64,000 bases of DNA from Candidatus Thiodiazotropha endoloripes (GTDB taxonomy: Bacteria > Pseudomonadota > Gammaproteobacteria > Chromatiales > Chromatiaceae), in contig LVKA01000011.1 of the NCBI GenBank assembly GCA_001709035.1, positions 620,001-684,000 of the forward strand, in the 5' to 3' direction. Below the pieces are notes generated by a model, which made no database searches, was not told the origin of the DNA, and was given only the letters and a program-made list of their open reading frames with translations. The position numbers and the translations under genes are program-made. Shown in pieces: positions 17,998 to 26,226 of this stretch; position 1 is the stretch's first letter, and the number at the start of each line of letters is the position of its first letter.

Positions 17998-18532
17998 AGG
18001 CTGTAAGCCTATCTGCCTGTCTGCATGTCTGCTGATGCTTGTTGCCTGCTCCGGTGATAGTGGTACTGGCCCCAAAGAGGTCAAGTGGGACAGAGATGCC
18101 TGTGAAAGGTGCCGAATGGTTGTAAGCGATCGCTATCACGCAGCACAGATTCGATATTTCCCACCCGATAAGAAACGTTCCGAGGTGGCGATGTTCGATG
18201 ATATCGGTTGTGCCACCCTCTGGCTGGCCAAGCAACCCTGGGAAGATGATCCGAAAACCGAGATCTGGGTTACCGATCATCGAACCGGAGATTGGATCGA
18301 TGCCCGCAAAGCCACCTATGTGAAAGGCAACCTCACGCCGATGGAGTTTGGTCTTGGCGCACAGTTGGAGACTGCTCCCAGTGGGCTCAGCTTCGAGCAG
18401 GCCAAACAACATATCATTCAGGTGGAAAAGCGTTTCGATCACCATGGGGTGCATCTGATGGAGCGTCTGAAACAACAGGCAAAGCGACGGCAGGGTGCAA
18501 CAGGGCAACCACCGACTGGGGCAGTCGACTGA
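17987..18532 (+). CDS. nosL: NosL, copper-binding lipoprotein
   Basis: I start at the ATG at 17987, preceded by AGGAGG at 17972-17977; an upstream ATG in this frame only reads the nosF shadow. 181 residues with a lipobox LLMLVAC and the NosL copper motif CERCRMVVSD (CxxCxM). Later family features are FDDIGCATLWL and YVKGNLTPMEFG. NosL is an outer-membrane copper chaperone that metallates NosZ. Unusual is a long basic C-terminal helix of ~60 residues (EQAKQHIIQVEKRFDHHG onward). Confidence 0.92.
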   Translation: MWFRGCKPICLSACLLMLVACSGDSGTGPKEVKWDRDACERCRMVVSDRYHAAQIRYFPPDKKRSEVAMFDDIGCATLWLAKQPWEDDPKTEIWVTDHRTGDWIDARKATYVKGNLTPMEFGLGAQLETAPSGLSFEQAKQHIIQVEKRFDHHGVHLMERLKQQAKRRQGATGQPPTGAVD

Positions 18533-18548
18533 ACAGGAAATCTATCCT

Positions 18549-19376
18549 ATGCGATACCTTTGGCTGGCAGCATATACCGATATCATAGAGTCACTGCGGG
18601 CACGCTGGTTTATGGTTTATGCCATGGTGTTCGGCGGCCTGGTGGTTATTCTGTTCGCATTCGGCCTGGCGGAATCCCGGATTATGGGGTTTACCGGCCT
18701 ATCGCGACTGTTGATTACCTATATTCAACTCTCGATGGCGATATTGCCGATTTTTGTATTGATCACCACGGTACGCTCGGTGGCTGGTGATCGGGAGGCT
18801 GGGGTCTTCGAGTATCTGCTCTCCCTACCGATAACCCTCGGGGCCTGGTTTTGGGGAAGGGTATTTGGACGCTTTTTTGTGGTCTTCCTGCCGGTGTTTG
18901 TGGCGATGCTGGGCGCCACGGCCTGGGGTTTGCTCAAAGGTGTGTCGGCTCCCTGGCATCTGCTGATCTACTATACCGGCCTGCTGATGGCTCTGGCCTG
19001 GTGTTTTCTCGGCATCGGTATGTTGATCTCCACCTTGGCTCGCAGTGCTGATGTGGCCCAGGGGGCCGCCTTCGTCGTCTGGCTGACCCTGTTGCTGTTT
19101 CTCGACCTGATTCTGTTGGGAGTGTTGATTCAGGAGCAATTGCCACCGGAAACCGCAGTCGGTATCGCCTTGGCAAATCCGATGCAAGTGTTTCGTACTG
19201 CAACGATGATGCTGTTTGATCCACAGTTGGTGCTGCTGGGTCCGACAGCTTATGTGATACTGGACAGTTTCGGCCAGGCCGGCTATATCGCCTATGCCAT
19301 GCTCTATCCCATCGCACTGGGAACAGTTTGTGCCGGCCTGGGATATCAATATTTCAAGCGCAGTGATCTACCCTAG
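18549..19376 (+). CDS. nosY: NosY, ABC transporter permease for NosZ maturation
   Basis: Start chosen at 18549 (MRYLWLAAYTDIIESLRARW) with AGGAA 10 bases upstream. 275 residues, six membrane segments typical of ABC-2 permeases, with TVRSVAGDREAGVFEYLLSLPI between helices 2 and 3 (the coupling segment) and GIGMLISTLARSADVAQGAAFVVWL later. Works with NosF. It follows nosL after 16 bp; the order nosF-nosL-nosY differs from the commoner nosF-nosY-nosL. Confidence 0.92.
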   Translation: MRYLWLAAYTDIIESLRARWFMVYAMVFGGLVVILFAFGLAESRIMGFTGLSRLLITYIQLSMAILPIFVLITTVRSVAGDREAGVFEYLLSLPITLGAWFWGRVFGRFFVVFLPVFVAMLGATAWGLLKGVSAPWHLLIYYTGLLMALAWCFLGIGMLISTLARSADVAQGAAFVVWLTLLLFLDLILLGVLIQEQLPPETAVGIALANPMQVFRTATMMLFDPQLVLLGPTAYVILDSFGQAGYIAYAMLYPIALGTVCAGLGYQYFKRSDLP

Positions 19377-19419
19377 AGCATGAATGCGTTTAGTCGATGA
19401 CATGACAGGTGAGTGCACA

Positions 19420-19929
19420 ATGGCAGTAGAGAATAAGTGGCAACACCAATTGTGGATCCTGGTCGGTCTGTTGGTGATTGCTGTGTCTGCTGTTGCGCTC
19501 TACAAGGCACAGCCAATTCTGTTTCCTGAAGTGATCCGGTCAGGGGAACTTGATCCCGACTGCGATCTTCGTGCAGGCCCCTGTGTATCCCAACTCAATG
19601 ATGCTGTGCGTGTCAGCTTTGCGATCGAACCACAGCAGATTCCTACGGTAAAACCACTGCAGCTGCAGGTCTCTCTGGAAGGTATGCAGGCTGAAAAGGT
19701 TCAGGTCGATTTTGCCGGCGTGGATATGAATATGGGGTTTAACCGAGTGACCTTGAATGCCGCTGGAGCCGGTGAATTCAAGGGTGACGGTATGTTACCG
19801 GTCTGTGTTTGGGATGCGATGGAGTGGGAAGCCAAGGTGCTGATAACAACCGGGCAGGGGTTGATCTCCATGCCGTATCGCTTCATTACGGTCAGGCCAG
19901 GGATTCCGCTGCCCGGGAGTGAGGAATAG
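19420..19929 (+). CDS. Membrane-anchored periplasmic protein at the end of the nos cluster
   Basis: About 169 residues from the ATG at 19420 (MAVENKWQHQLW); upstream in-frame ATGs at 19384 and 19402 are possible. One N-terminal membrane helix (LWILVGLLVIAVSAVALY) is followed by a periplasmic beta-sandwich-like domain with a Cys pair (DPDCDLRAGPC), a Met-rich loop (GVDMNMGFNRV) and another Cys (LPVCVWDAMEW). The layout resembles FixH/YtkA-like domains; the Met loop and Cys could bind copper. It lies 43 bp after nosY, so it is probably in the same transcript and may be a nos accessory protein. No firm family name. Confidence 0.75.
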   Translation: MAVENKWQHQLWILVGLLVIAVSAVALYKAQPILFPEVIRSGELDPDCDLRAGPCVSQLNDAVRVSFAIEPQQIPTVKPLQLQVSLEGMQAEKVQVDFAGVDMNMGFNRVTLNAAGAGEFKGDGMLPVCVWDAMEWEAKVLITTGQGLISMPYRFITVRPGIPLPGSEE

Positions 19930-19934
19930 GTTGG

Positions 19935-20600
19935 CTAATCATCCAGAATAGAGAGATAGGCGAACATGTTGGTCAGTTCCTGATCGCTGAATTCCGCCAG
20001 TAACTCATCATCCGGAGCCTCTTCATCGTGGATGCGGATGCCATTACGGTATTTCTTGACCTGTCGCCAAAGGTAGCTGGTGTATTGTCCTGCCAACATC
20101 GGCACGGCCTTTTCCTTATCCCCCATGCCATCGCGTCCATGGCAGGATGCGCACTCTTTGCGGTACTGTTTCTTGCCCTTCTGAATGTCCCCCGGGGCAC
20201 GGGGGATCTGCATCAGGCGCTTTGAAGCCAACAGACGTTCGTAGGCATTGAAATCCTCAGCGGTTTCATCCACAGGGGGGAGTTTTGTTTTCAACACGAT
20301 TTGTGAAAGGAAGTGGGAAATATCCCGAATATCTTCATCCGGCATCTGCCGGTGGTCGACATACTCCACCATAGCGAGATTGGGGCGTAGCCGGTCCCTG
20401 AACAGATGCAGTTGTTTGGCTAGGAAAGCGCTCGGCATACCGGCAAGCCTGGGGTATTCTCCCTCTTTACCACCCTGACCATATTCACCATGGCAACCGG
20501 CACAGACTTCATTAATCTCCTCGCCATTTTCCAGATCGATGGCAAGACTGGATGCTGGTAGCAAAATCATCGCAAGAATCAGTTGCTTGGTGATATGCAT
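19935..20600 (-). CDS. Di-haem cytochrome c (cytochrome c4-like), convergent to the nos cluster
   Basis: 221 residues. Signal peptide to LAIDLENG, then two haem sites CAGCHGEYGQGG (~33) and CASCHGRDGMGD (~144), each followed by a PRLAG/PMLAGQ segment and a Met-containing distal helix. A periplasmic electron carrier, probably for N2O reduction given an FNR/DNR box 82 bp upstream. It is a paralogue of the cytochrome at 61429-62046 (shared AIDLENG at the signal cleavage region, SCH-GMGK/D spacing and the C-terminal SD(K/Q)E(I/L) helix). Confidence 0.88.
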   Translation of the reverse strand: MHITKQLILAMILLPASSLAIDLENGEEINEVCAGCHGEYGQGGKEGEYPRLAGMPSAFLAKQLHLFRDRLRPNLAMVEYVDHRQMPDEDIRDISHFLSQIVLKTKLPPVDETAEDFNAYERLLASKRLMQIPRAPGDIQKGKKQYRKECASCHGRDGMGDKEKAVPMLAGQYTSYLWRQVKKYRNGIRIHDEEAPDDELLAEFSDQELTNMFAYLSILDD

Positions 20601-20681
20601 AGTCGTTTTCTCTCAGAAAGTCAGGGCTCAACCGAAACCACCACACTGCAGAGAATCTTGGCATGTTTTTCAATCAAGGGT

Positions 20682-20695
20682 TTGATATCAATCAA
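20682..20695. promoter_or_regulatory. Perfect FNR/DNR-type box
   Basis: TTGATATCAATCAA is TTGAT-N4-ATCAA without mismatch, 82 bp upstream of the minus-strand di-haem cytochrome. It ties that gene to the same anaerobic control as nosZ. Confidence 0.8.
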
Positions 20696-20999
20696 GTTGG
20701 TTAAAAGCATTGCTGGTCAAACATTGAGTATAGCCTCAGCTGCATCCCATTGTCGTAGGGATAAATCTCTATCTACCAAACTGTATCTGTCCTGTTTCCT
20801 CTTGTTTGTGGATATAAACAGTAGGGTGTCTGATTCATCGGTTAGGCAACTTGAAACCTTAACAGCCTGAGTGGATCTTAGGTGGTTCTTTCATCATGGC
20901 TAGTTAAAGATAGTGGGATTTCAATCAAAAACAGTGATCAATCTTTGACAGGCTTTAAAGGATAAGAACCACCTATGGACGATCAGCAGTCAACAGATA
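20696..20999. other. Gene-free stretch
   Basis: Between the divergent promoter region of the di-haem cytochrome and the end of msrA. No ORF or RNA seen; composition is AT-rich. Confidence 0.5.
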
Positions 21000-21596
21000 T
21001 CAATATGAGTTGTCCGCCATGTCGCCCCAAATTTCCTGTAGGCGTTCATCACGTTTACAATTCCAACGGTAGAGCTTGTACCTGACAGGGTTATTCTTAT
21101 AGAAATCCTGATGATAACTCTCAGCACCCTGTATGGGGTAGAAGGTCGATTGGTCGAGGATTTTTGTAGCAACCATTCGACTGGGAAATTGGTGTTCCAC
21201 AGCCTTTTTGGTCTGCTCAGCAATCTCACGCTCTTTCTGATTGGCCACAAAGATTGCACTTCGATAGCTATGGCCTTTATCGCAGAACTGTCCTCTGTCA
21301 TCAAAAGGGTCGATATTCAACCAGTAGTGCTCGATCAACTGTTGATAGCTGATCTTGTCAGGGTCGTATGTGATTTCAACCGCTTCATAGTGGCCTTCAT
21401 GATTGCCGTTGTAGGTGGGATTTTTCACTGTGCCGCCGGTAAATCCCGAGATGACGTCGCTCACACCCTCTAGCTTTTCAAAATCGGACTCCATGCACCA
21501 GAAGCAGCCGCCGGCCAGGGTGGCCTTGGCTGCAAAAGCATTCATTGAGACGCCCAGCAGAGTGAGCGCTAGTACAACCAGAATTCTGTATTTCAC
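21000..21596 (-). CDS. msrA: Peptide-methionine (S)-S-oxide reductase, exported
   Basis: 198 residues. An N-terminal signal peptide (YRILVVLALTLLGVSMNAFA) puts it in the periplasm. The catalytic motif is GGCFWCMESDFE directly after the signal, followed by SGFTGG, the acidic YEAVEITYDP and the late family segment FYPIQGAESYHQDFY. It repairs oxidised methionine in exported proteins using thioredoxin-type reductant; the C-terminal Cys (WNCKRDE) may act in recycling. A periplasmic copy suits a cell with many exposed Met-ligated cytochromes and copper proteins. Confidence 0.95.
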   Translation of the reverse strand: MKYRILVVLALTLLGVSMNAFAAKATLAGGCFWCMESDFEKLEGVSDVISGFTGGTVKNPTYNGNHEGHYEAVEITYDPDKISYQQLIEHYWLNIDPFDDRGQFCDKGHSYRSAIFVANQKEREIAEQTKKAVEHQFPSRMVATKILDQSTFYPIQGAESYHQDFYKNNPVRYKLYRWNCKRDERLQEIWGDMADNSY

Positions 21597-22275
21597 TTGC
21601 CTACTCCAGATATCGCTTGGTCAAGAACAGATTGAACTGTACTTGTATTTATCAAAACACTACTAATTTGTGACAAGGGTTACTACCCTGATACTTAAAA
21701 CGTTATCGATTTGTGATAAATGATTTGACTAACTTAAGCCTGATCCTGCTTAGTAGAGTAGGTGCCGTTAGATTTTATCGACTACCTTGCTACATATTAA
21801 GGAATATCCAGTGATGCAGTCGGTCGGAGAAGGGGGGCAGACAGAATACCATGGATTAGAAATCGGACCGTTAATCCCAATAAATTGTCAGGTGATTTTA
21901 ACCGGATATCCCTGTGTTGTTCAGAGTAGGTTGAGCAAAGGTGCTTACTGAATTGGGTAATCTGTCTGTTTGGTCATTCTAAAAGTACAATTAAATCAGT
22001 GTGCTAGTAGAGGGTTTATCAGGCTGCTAAACTTCTGTGTTATGGCCAGGTGACTCGCTCCAGTCAATCTATTCCGGGTTCCTGTCAGACAAATTCACTC
22101 AACACTAACCTTCTGGGGTAGAGTCGTGCTTTGCTCGGCAAACAGCTATTGAGTCGATATCTGCTAGGGTTCAGCAGCCTGTTAACGTGTTGTATAAGTG
22201 CAGATTGGGTTTGAGTTGAGAGACATTGGCACTGTTTCACCATGCGGCATCACGGATGCTTGGAAATCAATACCA
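21597..22275. other. Gene-free stretch of ~680 bp
   Basis: Divergent upstream regions of msrA (minus) and the thioredoxin-like gene (plus). Stop codons break all frames; I see no RNA gene. It contains CAGCCTGTTAAC near 22170, similar to a short repeat seen elsewhere. Confidence 0.5.
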
Positions 22276-22812
22276 ATGAAATTTCGCTATTTTCCTATTA
22301 TATGTATGGTTTTATCGATGTTCACCAAGGCCGGTGCATCGGACCGATTGCAGCACAATGATCTACACAAGCTGGCCAACGCGGCAAATAAAGCGAAACT
22401 TCCAATACTACTGATCGTATCCCAACACCATTGTCCCTTCTGTGTTCGATTAAAAGAGGAGATCATTTTTCCGATGCAGCTCAGTGGTGACTATCAGGAT
22501 AGCGTGATTATGGCTGAAATCCTGCTTGATTCCACTGACTCCATACGTGACCTGGGAGGGAAGCTGGTACATCCTAGTCAAGTTGGCGCTGCCTATAATG
22601 TATGGGTAACGCCAACTTTGCTGTTTCTGGATCATACGGGCAGGGAGGTTCACAGACGTATGCTTGGAGTCAACACAATTGAGATGTATAGCCACTATCT
22701 GGATGAGTCCCTGCAAGCTGCATTGAGTGCTGTCAAAAGGGGAGATCGAAGTTACACGCCTACAGCCAAGGATATCCAGGGAGATGCACCCGGCTATGAT
22801 CAGATATATTAG
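22276..22812 (+). CDS. Exported thioredoxin-fold protein (SoxW-like)
   Basis: Start at 22276 (MKFRYFPIICMVLSMFTKAG) gives a signal peptide and 178 residues; the longer frame from 22198 has no leader. The thioredoxin fold carries the active site HHCPFCVRLKEE (CPFC) near residue 55, the cis-Pro segment VTPTLLFLDHTG and GVNTIEMY later. It is likely a periplasmic thiol reductase that could recycle SoxYZ-like, MsrA or cytochrome-maturation partners. Family placement with SoxW/DsbC-like thioredoxins is inferred from layout. Confidence 0.82.
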   Translation: MKFRYFPIICMVLSMFTKAGASDRLQHNDLHKLANAANKAKLPILLIVSQHHCPFCVRLKEEIIFPMQLSGDYQDSVIMAEILLDSTDSIRDLGGKLVHPSQVGAAYNVWVTPTLLFLDHTGREVHRRMLGVNTIEMYSHYLDESLQAALSAVKRGDRSYTPTAKDIQGDAPGYDQIY

Positions 22813-22927
22813 TGTTAACAGGTCCTAACTGGTAGGAAGGATATTGTAGTTAGCCTCAAGGCAATAGTAGTGCTGACATCAATCGTCCCCGCAGTGCGGG
22901 GACTGGGTTGAGCATTGAAGCTATGGT

Positions 22928-23380
22928 CTACAGTTCATCTGCCGGAATATTTACAATGTTCGGCCACTGTGTGTCGGCCTTACTCAGATTGCCAGGGATA
23001 TCCTTGCGCCAAATATCATAGACTTGTTGATTCTTGTTAACATAGAGTATTCCATCGACAACCTCAAACGCCTTACCATCTACCTGAAACTTTTTGCCTA
23101 AGGTGGCGCCGTAGGCACAAAAACCACCATAAGCGGGTGCGTATTTTTCAGGATTGCTGTGGAACAGGTCACGATTGTCTGAGCTGCTGAACTGGTAGAT
23201 CGCATCATTGTAAACAGCGGTATACTTGGAACTGCCTTCAACGGCCGTGCCTTGTGTATGATAAGCGACCACATCATGGCCATCCAGTATGACACCGTTG
23301 ATATCGGTGCCGGTATCAACGCCAGCCCATAATGATGTGGTTACAACGGTGAATAAAAAAGCGAATATGGTACGAATCAT
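22928..23380 (-). CDS. Exported YHS-domain protein
   Basis: The start at 23380 (MIRTIFAFLFTVVTTSLWAG) has TAGGAGA upstream and gives a signal peptide; 150 residues. The YHS domain reads ILDGHDVVAYHTQG then KYTAVYNDAIYQFSSSDNR, FHSNPEKYAPAYGGFCAYG and KAFEVVDGILYVNKN. YHS domains are small, possibly metal-binding modules found near copper and haem enzymes. Divergent from the AraC regulator, which may control it. Confidence 0.85.
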   Translation of the reverse strand: MIRTIFAFLFTVVTTSLWAGVDTGTDINGVILDGHDVVAYHTQGTAVEGSSKYTAVYNDAIYQFSSSDNRDLFHSNPEKYAPAYGGFCAYGATLGKKFQVDGKAFEVVDGILYVNKNQQVYDIWRKDIPGNLSKADTQWPNIVNIPADEL

Positions 23381-23580
23381 TGCATTTCTCCTATCGGGTG
23401 ATGATCTGTTTAAATGAATCCTCAGTTGCGAGACTGTGTCGCGGATGAGCATTGACATAGATCTTAGTGGGCCGATAATCTGATTGGCATGCGCAAAACG
23501 CCGAAGAGTATGTCCAATACTCTATAATCTCTTCGTCGAGACAGGCTGTCCTGGCTTTGAAATGATTCAGGTGATTGTTT

Positions 23581-24474
23581 ATGGACTCACTGTCCACAAT
23601 ATTCAGCACATTTCGTCTGCAGGTCGATATTATCCACAATGCACAGTATTGTGGAAATTGGGCGGTGGATACATCAGGGCCGGGGCATATCAGCTTCCAC
23701 CTTGTTACACATGGTCAATGCTATGCGGAGTCGTCACAGCTGAAATCGCCGGCAAGATTGGAGGCAGGTGATTTCATCATGTTTCCACAGCGTACCCGTC
23801 ATCGAATATCTTCCGAGAGGGATAGCGAGATAGAGCTCAACATAGCCCCTTCACTGCCCTATGCGGAAGGGCTGCAGTTAGATGGTGTTGGTCTACTTTG
23901 CGGTTATTTTCGTTTTACTCATGCGGCCAACAGTCCGCTCATCGATCTATTGCCACCGGTGAAAATTGTTCAGAGTGCTCTTGCCCAAGCGGATTCCATA
24001 CCTGTACAAATTCTTTCGATAATCAAACGGGAAGCGTTATCACAGGAATCGGGTAGCCAGGCCTTGATCAATCGTTTGGCTGAATCCCTATTTGTCGTAC
24101 TGGTTCGTGAACATCTGCTGGAGAACGAAGCATTATCCGGTCTGTCTGCCGCGCTGACAGATGGTCGTATAGCCAAAGCTCTGGATGCTATTCACGCAAA
24201 ACCGGAATATGGGTGGAGTGTCGATGAGCTGGCGGTGCTGGCGAATCTGTCACGCTCGGCCTTTGCCGATCGTTTCAAATCTCTGTTGGGTGAAACACCG
24301 ATCAACTACCTTGGACGCTGGCGTATGCAGAATGCCTGGTTATGGTTGAGTGAGGAGCACGCTACAATCTACGATGTTGCCAAACGCTGTGGGTATGAGA
24401 GTGAGGCCTCCTTTTCGAAGGCATTCAAAAAGTATACGGGTGAGTCACCTGGGAAGGTGAGGAAGAAGCTTTAA
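23581..24474 (+). CDS. AraC-family transcriptional regulator
   Basis: About 297 residues. An N-terminal cupin (AraC_binding/cupin_6-like) holds SFHLVTHGQCYAES and LEAGDFIMFPQRTRHRI. The C-terminal double HTH has SVDELAVLANLSRSAFADRF and the family closing motif YDVAKRCGYESEASFSKAFK then GESPGKVRKKL. ATGs at 23575 and 23581 are both possible. It sits divergent to the YHS gene across ~200 bp and probably controls it; the effector is unknown. Confidence 0.88.
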   Translation: MDSLSTIFSTFRLQVDIIHNAQYCGNWAVDTSGPGHISFHLVTHGQCYAESSQLKSPARLEAGDFIMFPQRTRHRISSERDSEIELNIAPSLPYAEGLQLDGVGLLCGYFRFTHAANSPLIDLLPPVKIVQSALAQADSIPVQILSIIKREALSQESGSQALINRLAESLFVVLVREHLLENEALSGLSAALTDGRIAKALDAIHAKPEYGWSVDELAVLANLSRSAFADRFKSLLGETPINYLGRWRMQNAWLWLSEEHATIYDVAKRCGYESEASFSKAFKKYTGESPGKVRKKL

Positions 24475-24650
24475 ACCGTTATCCTCAAAATTCTAATTGA
24501 ATTGGATGTTGGTTGAACTAGCTCATCAAACGATTTGAAGCTGTAAATATCTGTCTTTATCTATTGAGTAATGAGAAGTCTGTTAGCGAGATATTGTCGC
24601 TACGCATAGTGAACTTGCAGCCTGAAATGTCAGATCTTGCCATATCATTT

Positions 24651-24682
24651 GATAAGGAGGGCGGGGCAGGGCCCCGTCCTAA
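24651..24682 (-). terminator. Probable terminator hairpin
   Basis: A GC-rich stem (GGGCGGGGC ... GCCCCGTCC) sits just past the end of the minus-strand membrane protein gene. It lacks a long T-run. Confidence 0.5.
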
Positions 24683-24688
24683 TCTTAT

Positions 24689-25138
24689 TTAAATCGCTCC
24701 TTTTCTCTTCATGCCTTCTAGCTGTTTTCTCGCCAGAAACCCATAAGAGAGCGATAGGGTGCCCAGGATCACAATTGAGAAGAATACAAATACGCCAACA
24801 ATGATTCCCATACTGACCGATGTCATCACTTCCAACAGCTGGCTTCCTTCGTTGGTGGCCAATACGAAACCACCCAGCAGTAGAAGTGAGACTAACCAGG
24901 TAGTCAAATAGGATAGCCATACCAGCTTTGTCTTCTCCGATCGATTAGGAACCCGTTTGTGGTCTTGGATAAACTTTGATCCCGCAACCATGGCAGCGCC
25001 AACCAGAGCGGCAATTGTGGCGCTTGTGCTTGAGTCGATTTCCAAGAGGATAAGTGCGATGCTGATGCAGATAGTCAGTGACAGATTTACAACCGTGAAC
25101 CAGATGACATACTTGCTGATCGTGACATTTTCTTCCAT
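24689..25138 (-). CDS. Four-helix membrane protein, ABZJ_00895-like
   Basis: 149 residues with four membrane segments (YVIWFTVVNLSLTICISIAL, TIAALVGAAMVAGSKF, LVWLSYLTTWLVSLLLLGGFVL, SMGIIVGVFVFFSIVILGTL) and a short conserved-looking loop KFIQDHKRVPNRSEKTKLVW between helices 2 and 3. The pattern resembles the uncharacterised ABZJ_00895 family; role unknown. It is monocistronic. Confidence 0.75.
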   Translation of the reverse strand: MEENVTISKYVIWFTVVNLSLTICISIALILLEIDSSTSATIAALVGAAMVAGSKFIQDHKRVPNRSEKTKLVWLSYLTTWLVSLLLLGGFVLATNEGSQLLEVMTSVSMGIIVGVFVFFSIVILGTLSLSYGFLARKQLEGMKRKGAI

Positions 25139-25333
25139 GAGATTACTCCTTGTTTAGCTCGCGCTCTTACTCAAAGGCACGTCTTGCCAGGGTCTGATCC
25201 CGAGCAGACGGTTTGACTCTCAAGGTCTATGAGGTGACAAGCTGCCAGAGAGATTCATAGCTATTTTACCATACAACTAATGATTCACACTCAGGAAAAG
25301 TTGCATGGCTTTGTATTGCTGTTGATTAATGAT

Positions 25334-25648
25334 CTATGGCGCCTGCCATTGATTATCCAATGTGCACTGCCAGCCCCAGGACTCCAGCTGTTCGATGAAA
25401 CCTTCAGCCTTTCGTTGACAATAGCCCTCTTCATTCTGGGCTTCCCATAAGGTACGCGGGATGACATTCTCTTTTGGTTTTGCATAGTAAACTTTACAAG
25501 GTAGTCTGCTGGGTTCATTCGGGTAGAGAATAACAACACTCCTTGTAAGATCCTCGAAATGACAACTCCACGAATCGGCCAGGCTCGCCACTGGAAAGAG
25601 TAGAGCAGCGAGAAGAGCTCCCCATGTTCTGTAAGCCGGGTGTTTCAT
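25334..25648 (-). CDS. Small exported protein, unknown
   Basis: 104 residues with a signal peptide (cleavage near LA/DSW) and four Cys in the mature part (SWSCHFED, RLPCKVYY, EGYCQRK, GWQCTLDNQW), consistent with two disulfides. No family recognised; the DNQWQAP ending and small size recall periplasmic accessory proteins. Confidence 0.7.
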   Translation of the reverse strand: MKHPAYRTWGALLAALLFPVASLADSWSCHFEDLTRSVVILYPNEPSRLPCKVYYAKPKENVIPRTLWEAQNEEGYCQRKAEGFIEQLESWGWQCTLDNQWQAP

Positions 25649-25980
25649 GATGACTCTCCAGAGTGATACAAACGCAGGTTAATTCCGTGTAGCCAGAAAT
25701 GTGATCCTGCAATTTCAAAATAGTATCAAATCAATAAGATAGTTTCAGTTAATTGTAACCGGGCAATGATGTAGCGAAATATTTACATTGTTCAGTTAGG
25801 GTGAATGACAGGCTTAAGCCTATTCCGGGGAAGAACAAACTAAACGCCGAATCATTGTTCTGGTTGCCGTTGCCGCTATTCGGCATTAGTCTGGCCTGGC
25901 TTTTAGCTGTAATAACAATCCTATAAATCGATTACCGGGCAGCTATATGCAGCCTGTGTGTTCACAAGAGGGAGAAAACC
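25649..25980. other. Intergenic region
   Basis: Divergent promoter region for the small exported protein and the CxxCH/DUF692 pair. No clear operator; a GAGGGAGAA ribosome-binding site precedes 25981. Confidence 0.5.
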
Positions 25981-26226
25981 ATGGAGTATCCAACCGCCAT
26001 CGCACTCGACAAAGATGCCCTGCGGAGTAATGTAGTACGCGTTACGATTCCCGCCAAAGCCATGTTCGATCTTAAAAAAATGCAAAAAATCACCGAATCG
26101 GTGCTTGATCAGCTTGGCTGCGGCAATTGTCACTCGGGACACGATATCCGTTTCGATATCGAGAAGCAGTTTATTGTTGATGAGAAGCTGAAAGTCCACA
26201 GCCAGATGGAATTGATGCGGCGTTGA
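25981..26226 (+). CDS. Small CGNCHSGHD protein coupled to DUF692 enzyme (candidate substrate/precursor)
   Basis: 81 residues, strong ribosome-binding site (GAGGGAGAA). No signal peptide. A charged N-terminal half (PTAIALDKDALRSNVVRVTI) leads into a compact Cys/His motif CGNCHSGHDIRF at 47-58, then a polar tail. The CxxCH could be mistaken for a haem site, but the protein is not exported, so haem c attachment is unlikely. Its stop overlaps the TTG start of the DUF692 gene (TTGA at 26223-26226). DUF692 enzymes oxidatively modify Cys or Asn in peptides, so this protein is a candidate substrate; it could equally be a partner subunit. Confidence 0.75.
   Translation: MEYPTAIALDKDALRSNVVRVTIPAKAMFDLKKMQKITESVLDQLGCGNCHSGHDIRFDIEKQFIVDEKLKVHSQMELMRR

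Noticed and set aside
26119-26134. CGNCH as a c-type haem site
   Set aside because: The protein has no signal peptide, so haem attachment in the periplasm is not expected; the linked DUF692 gene suggests another role.
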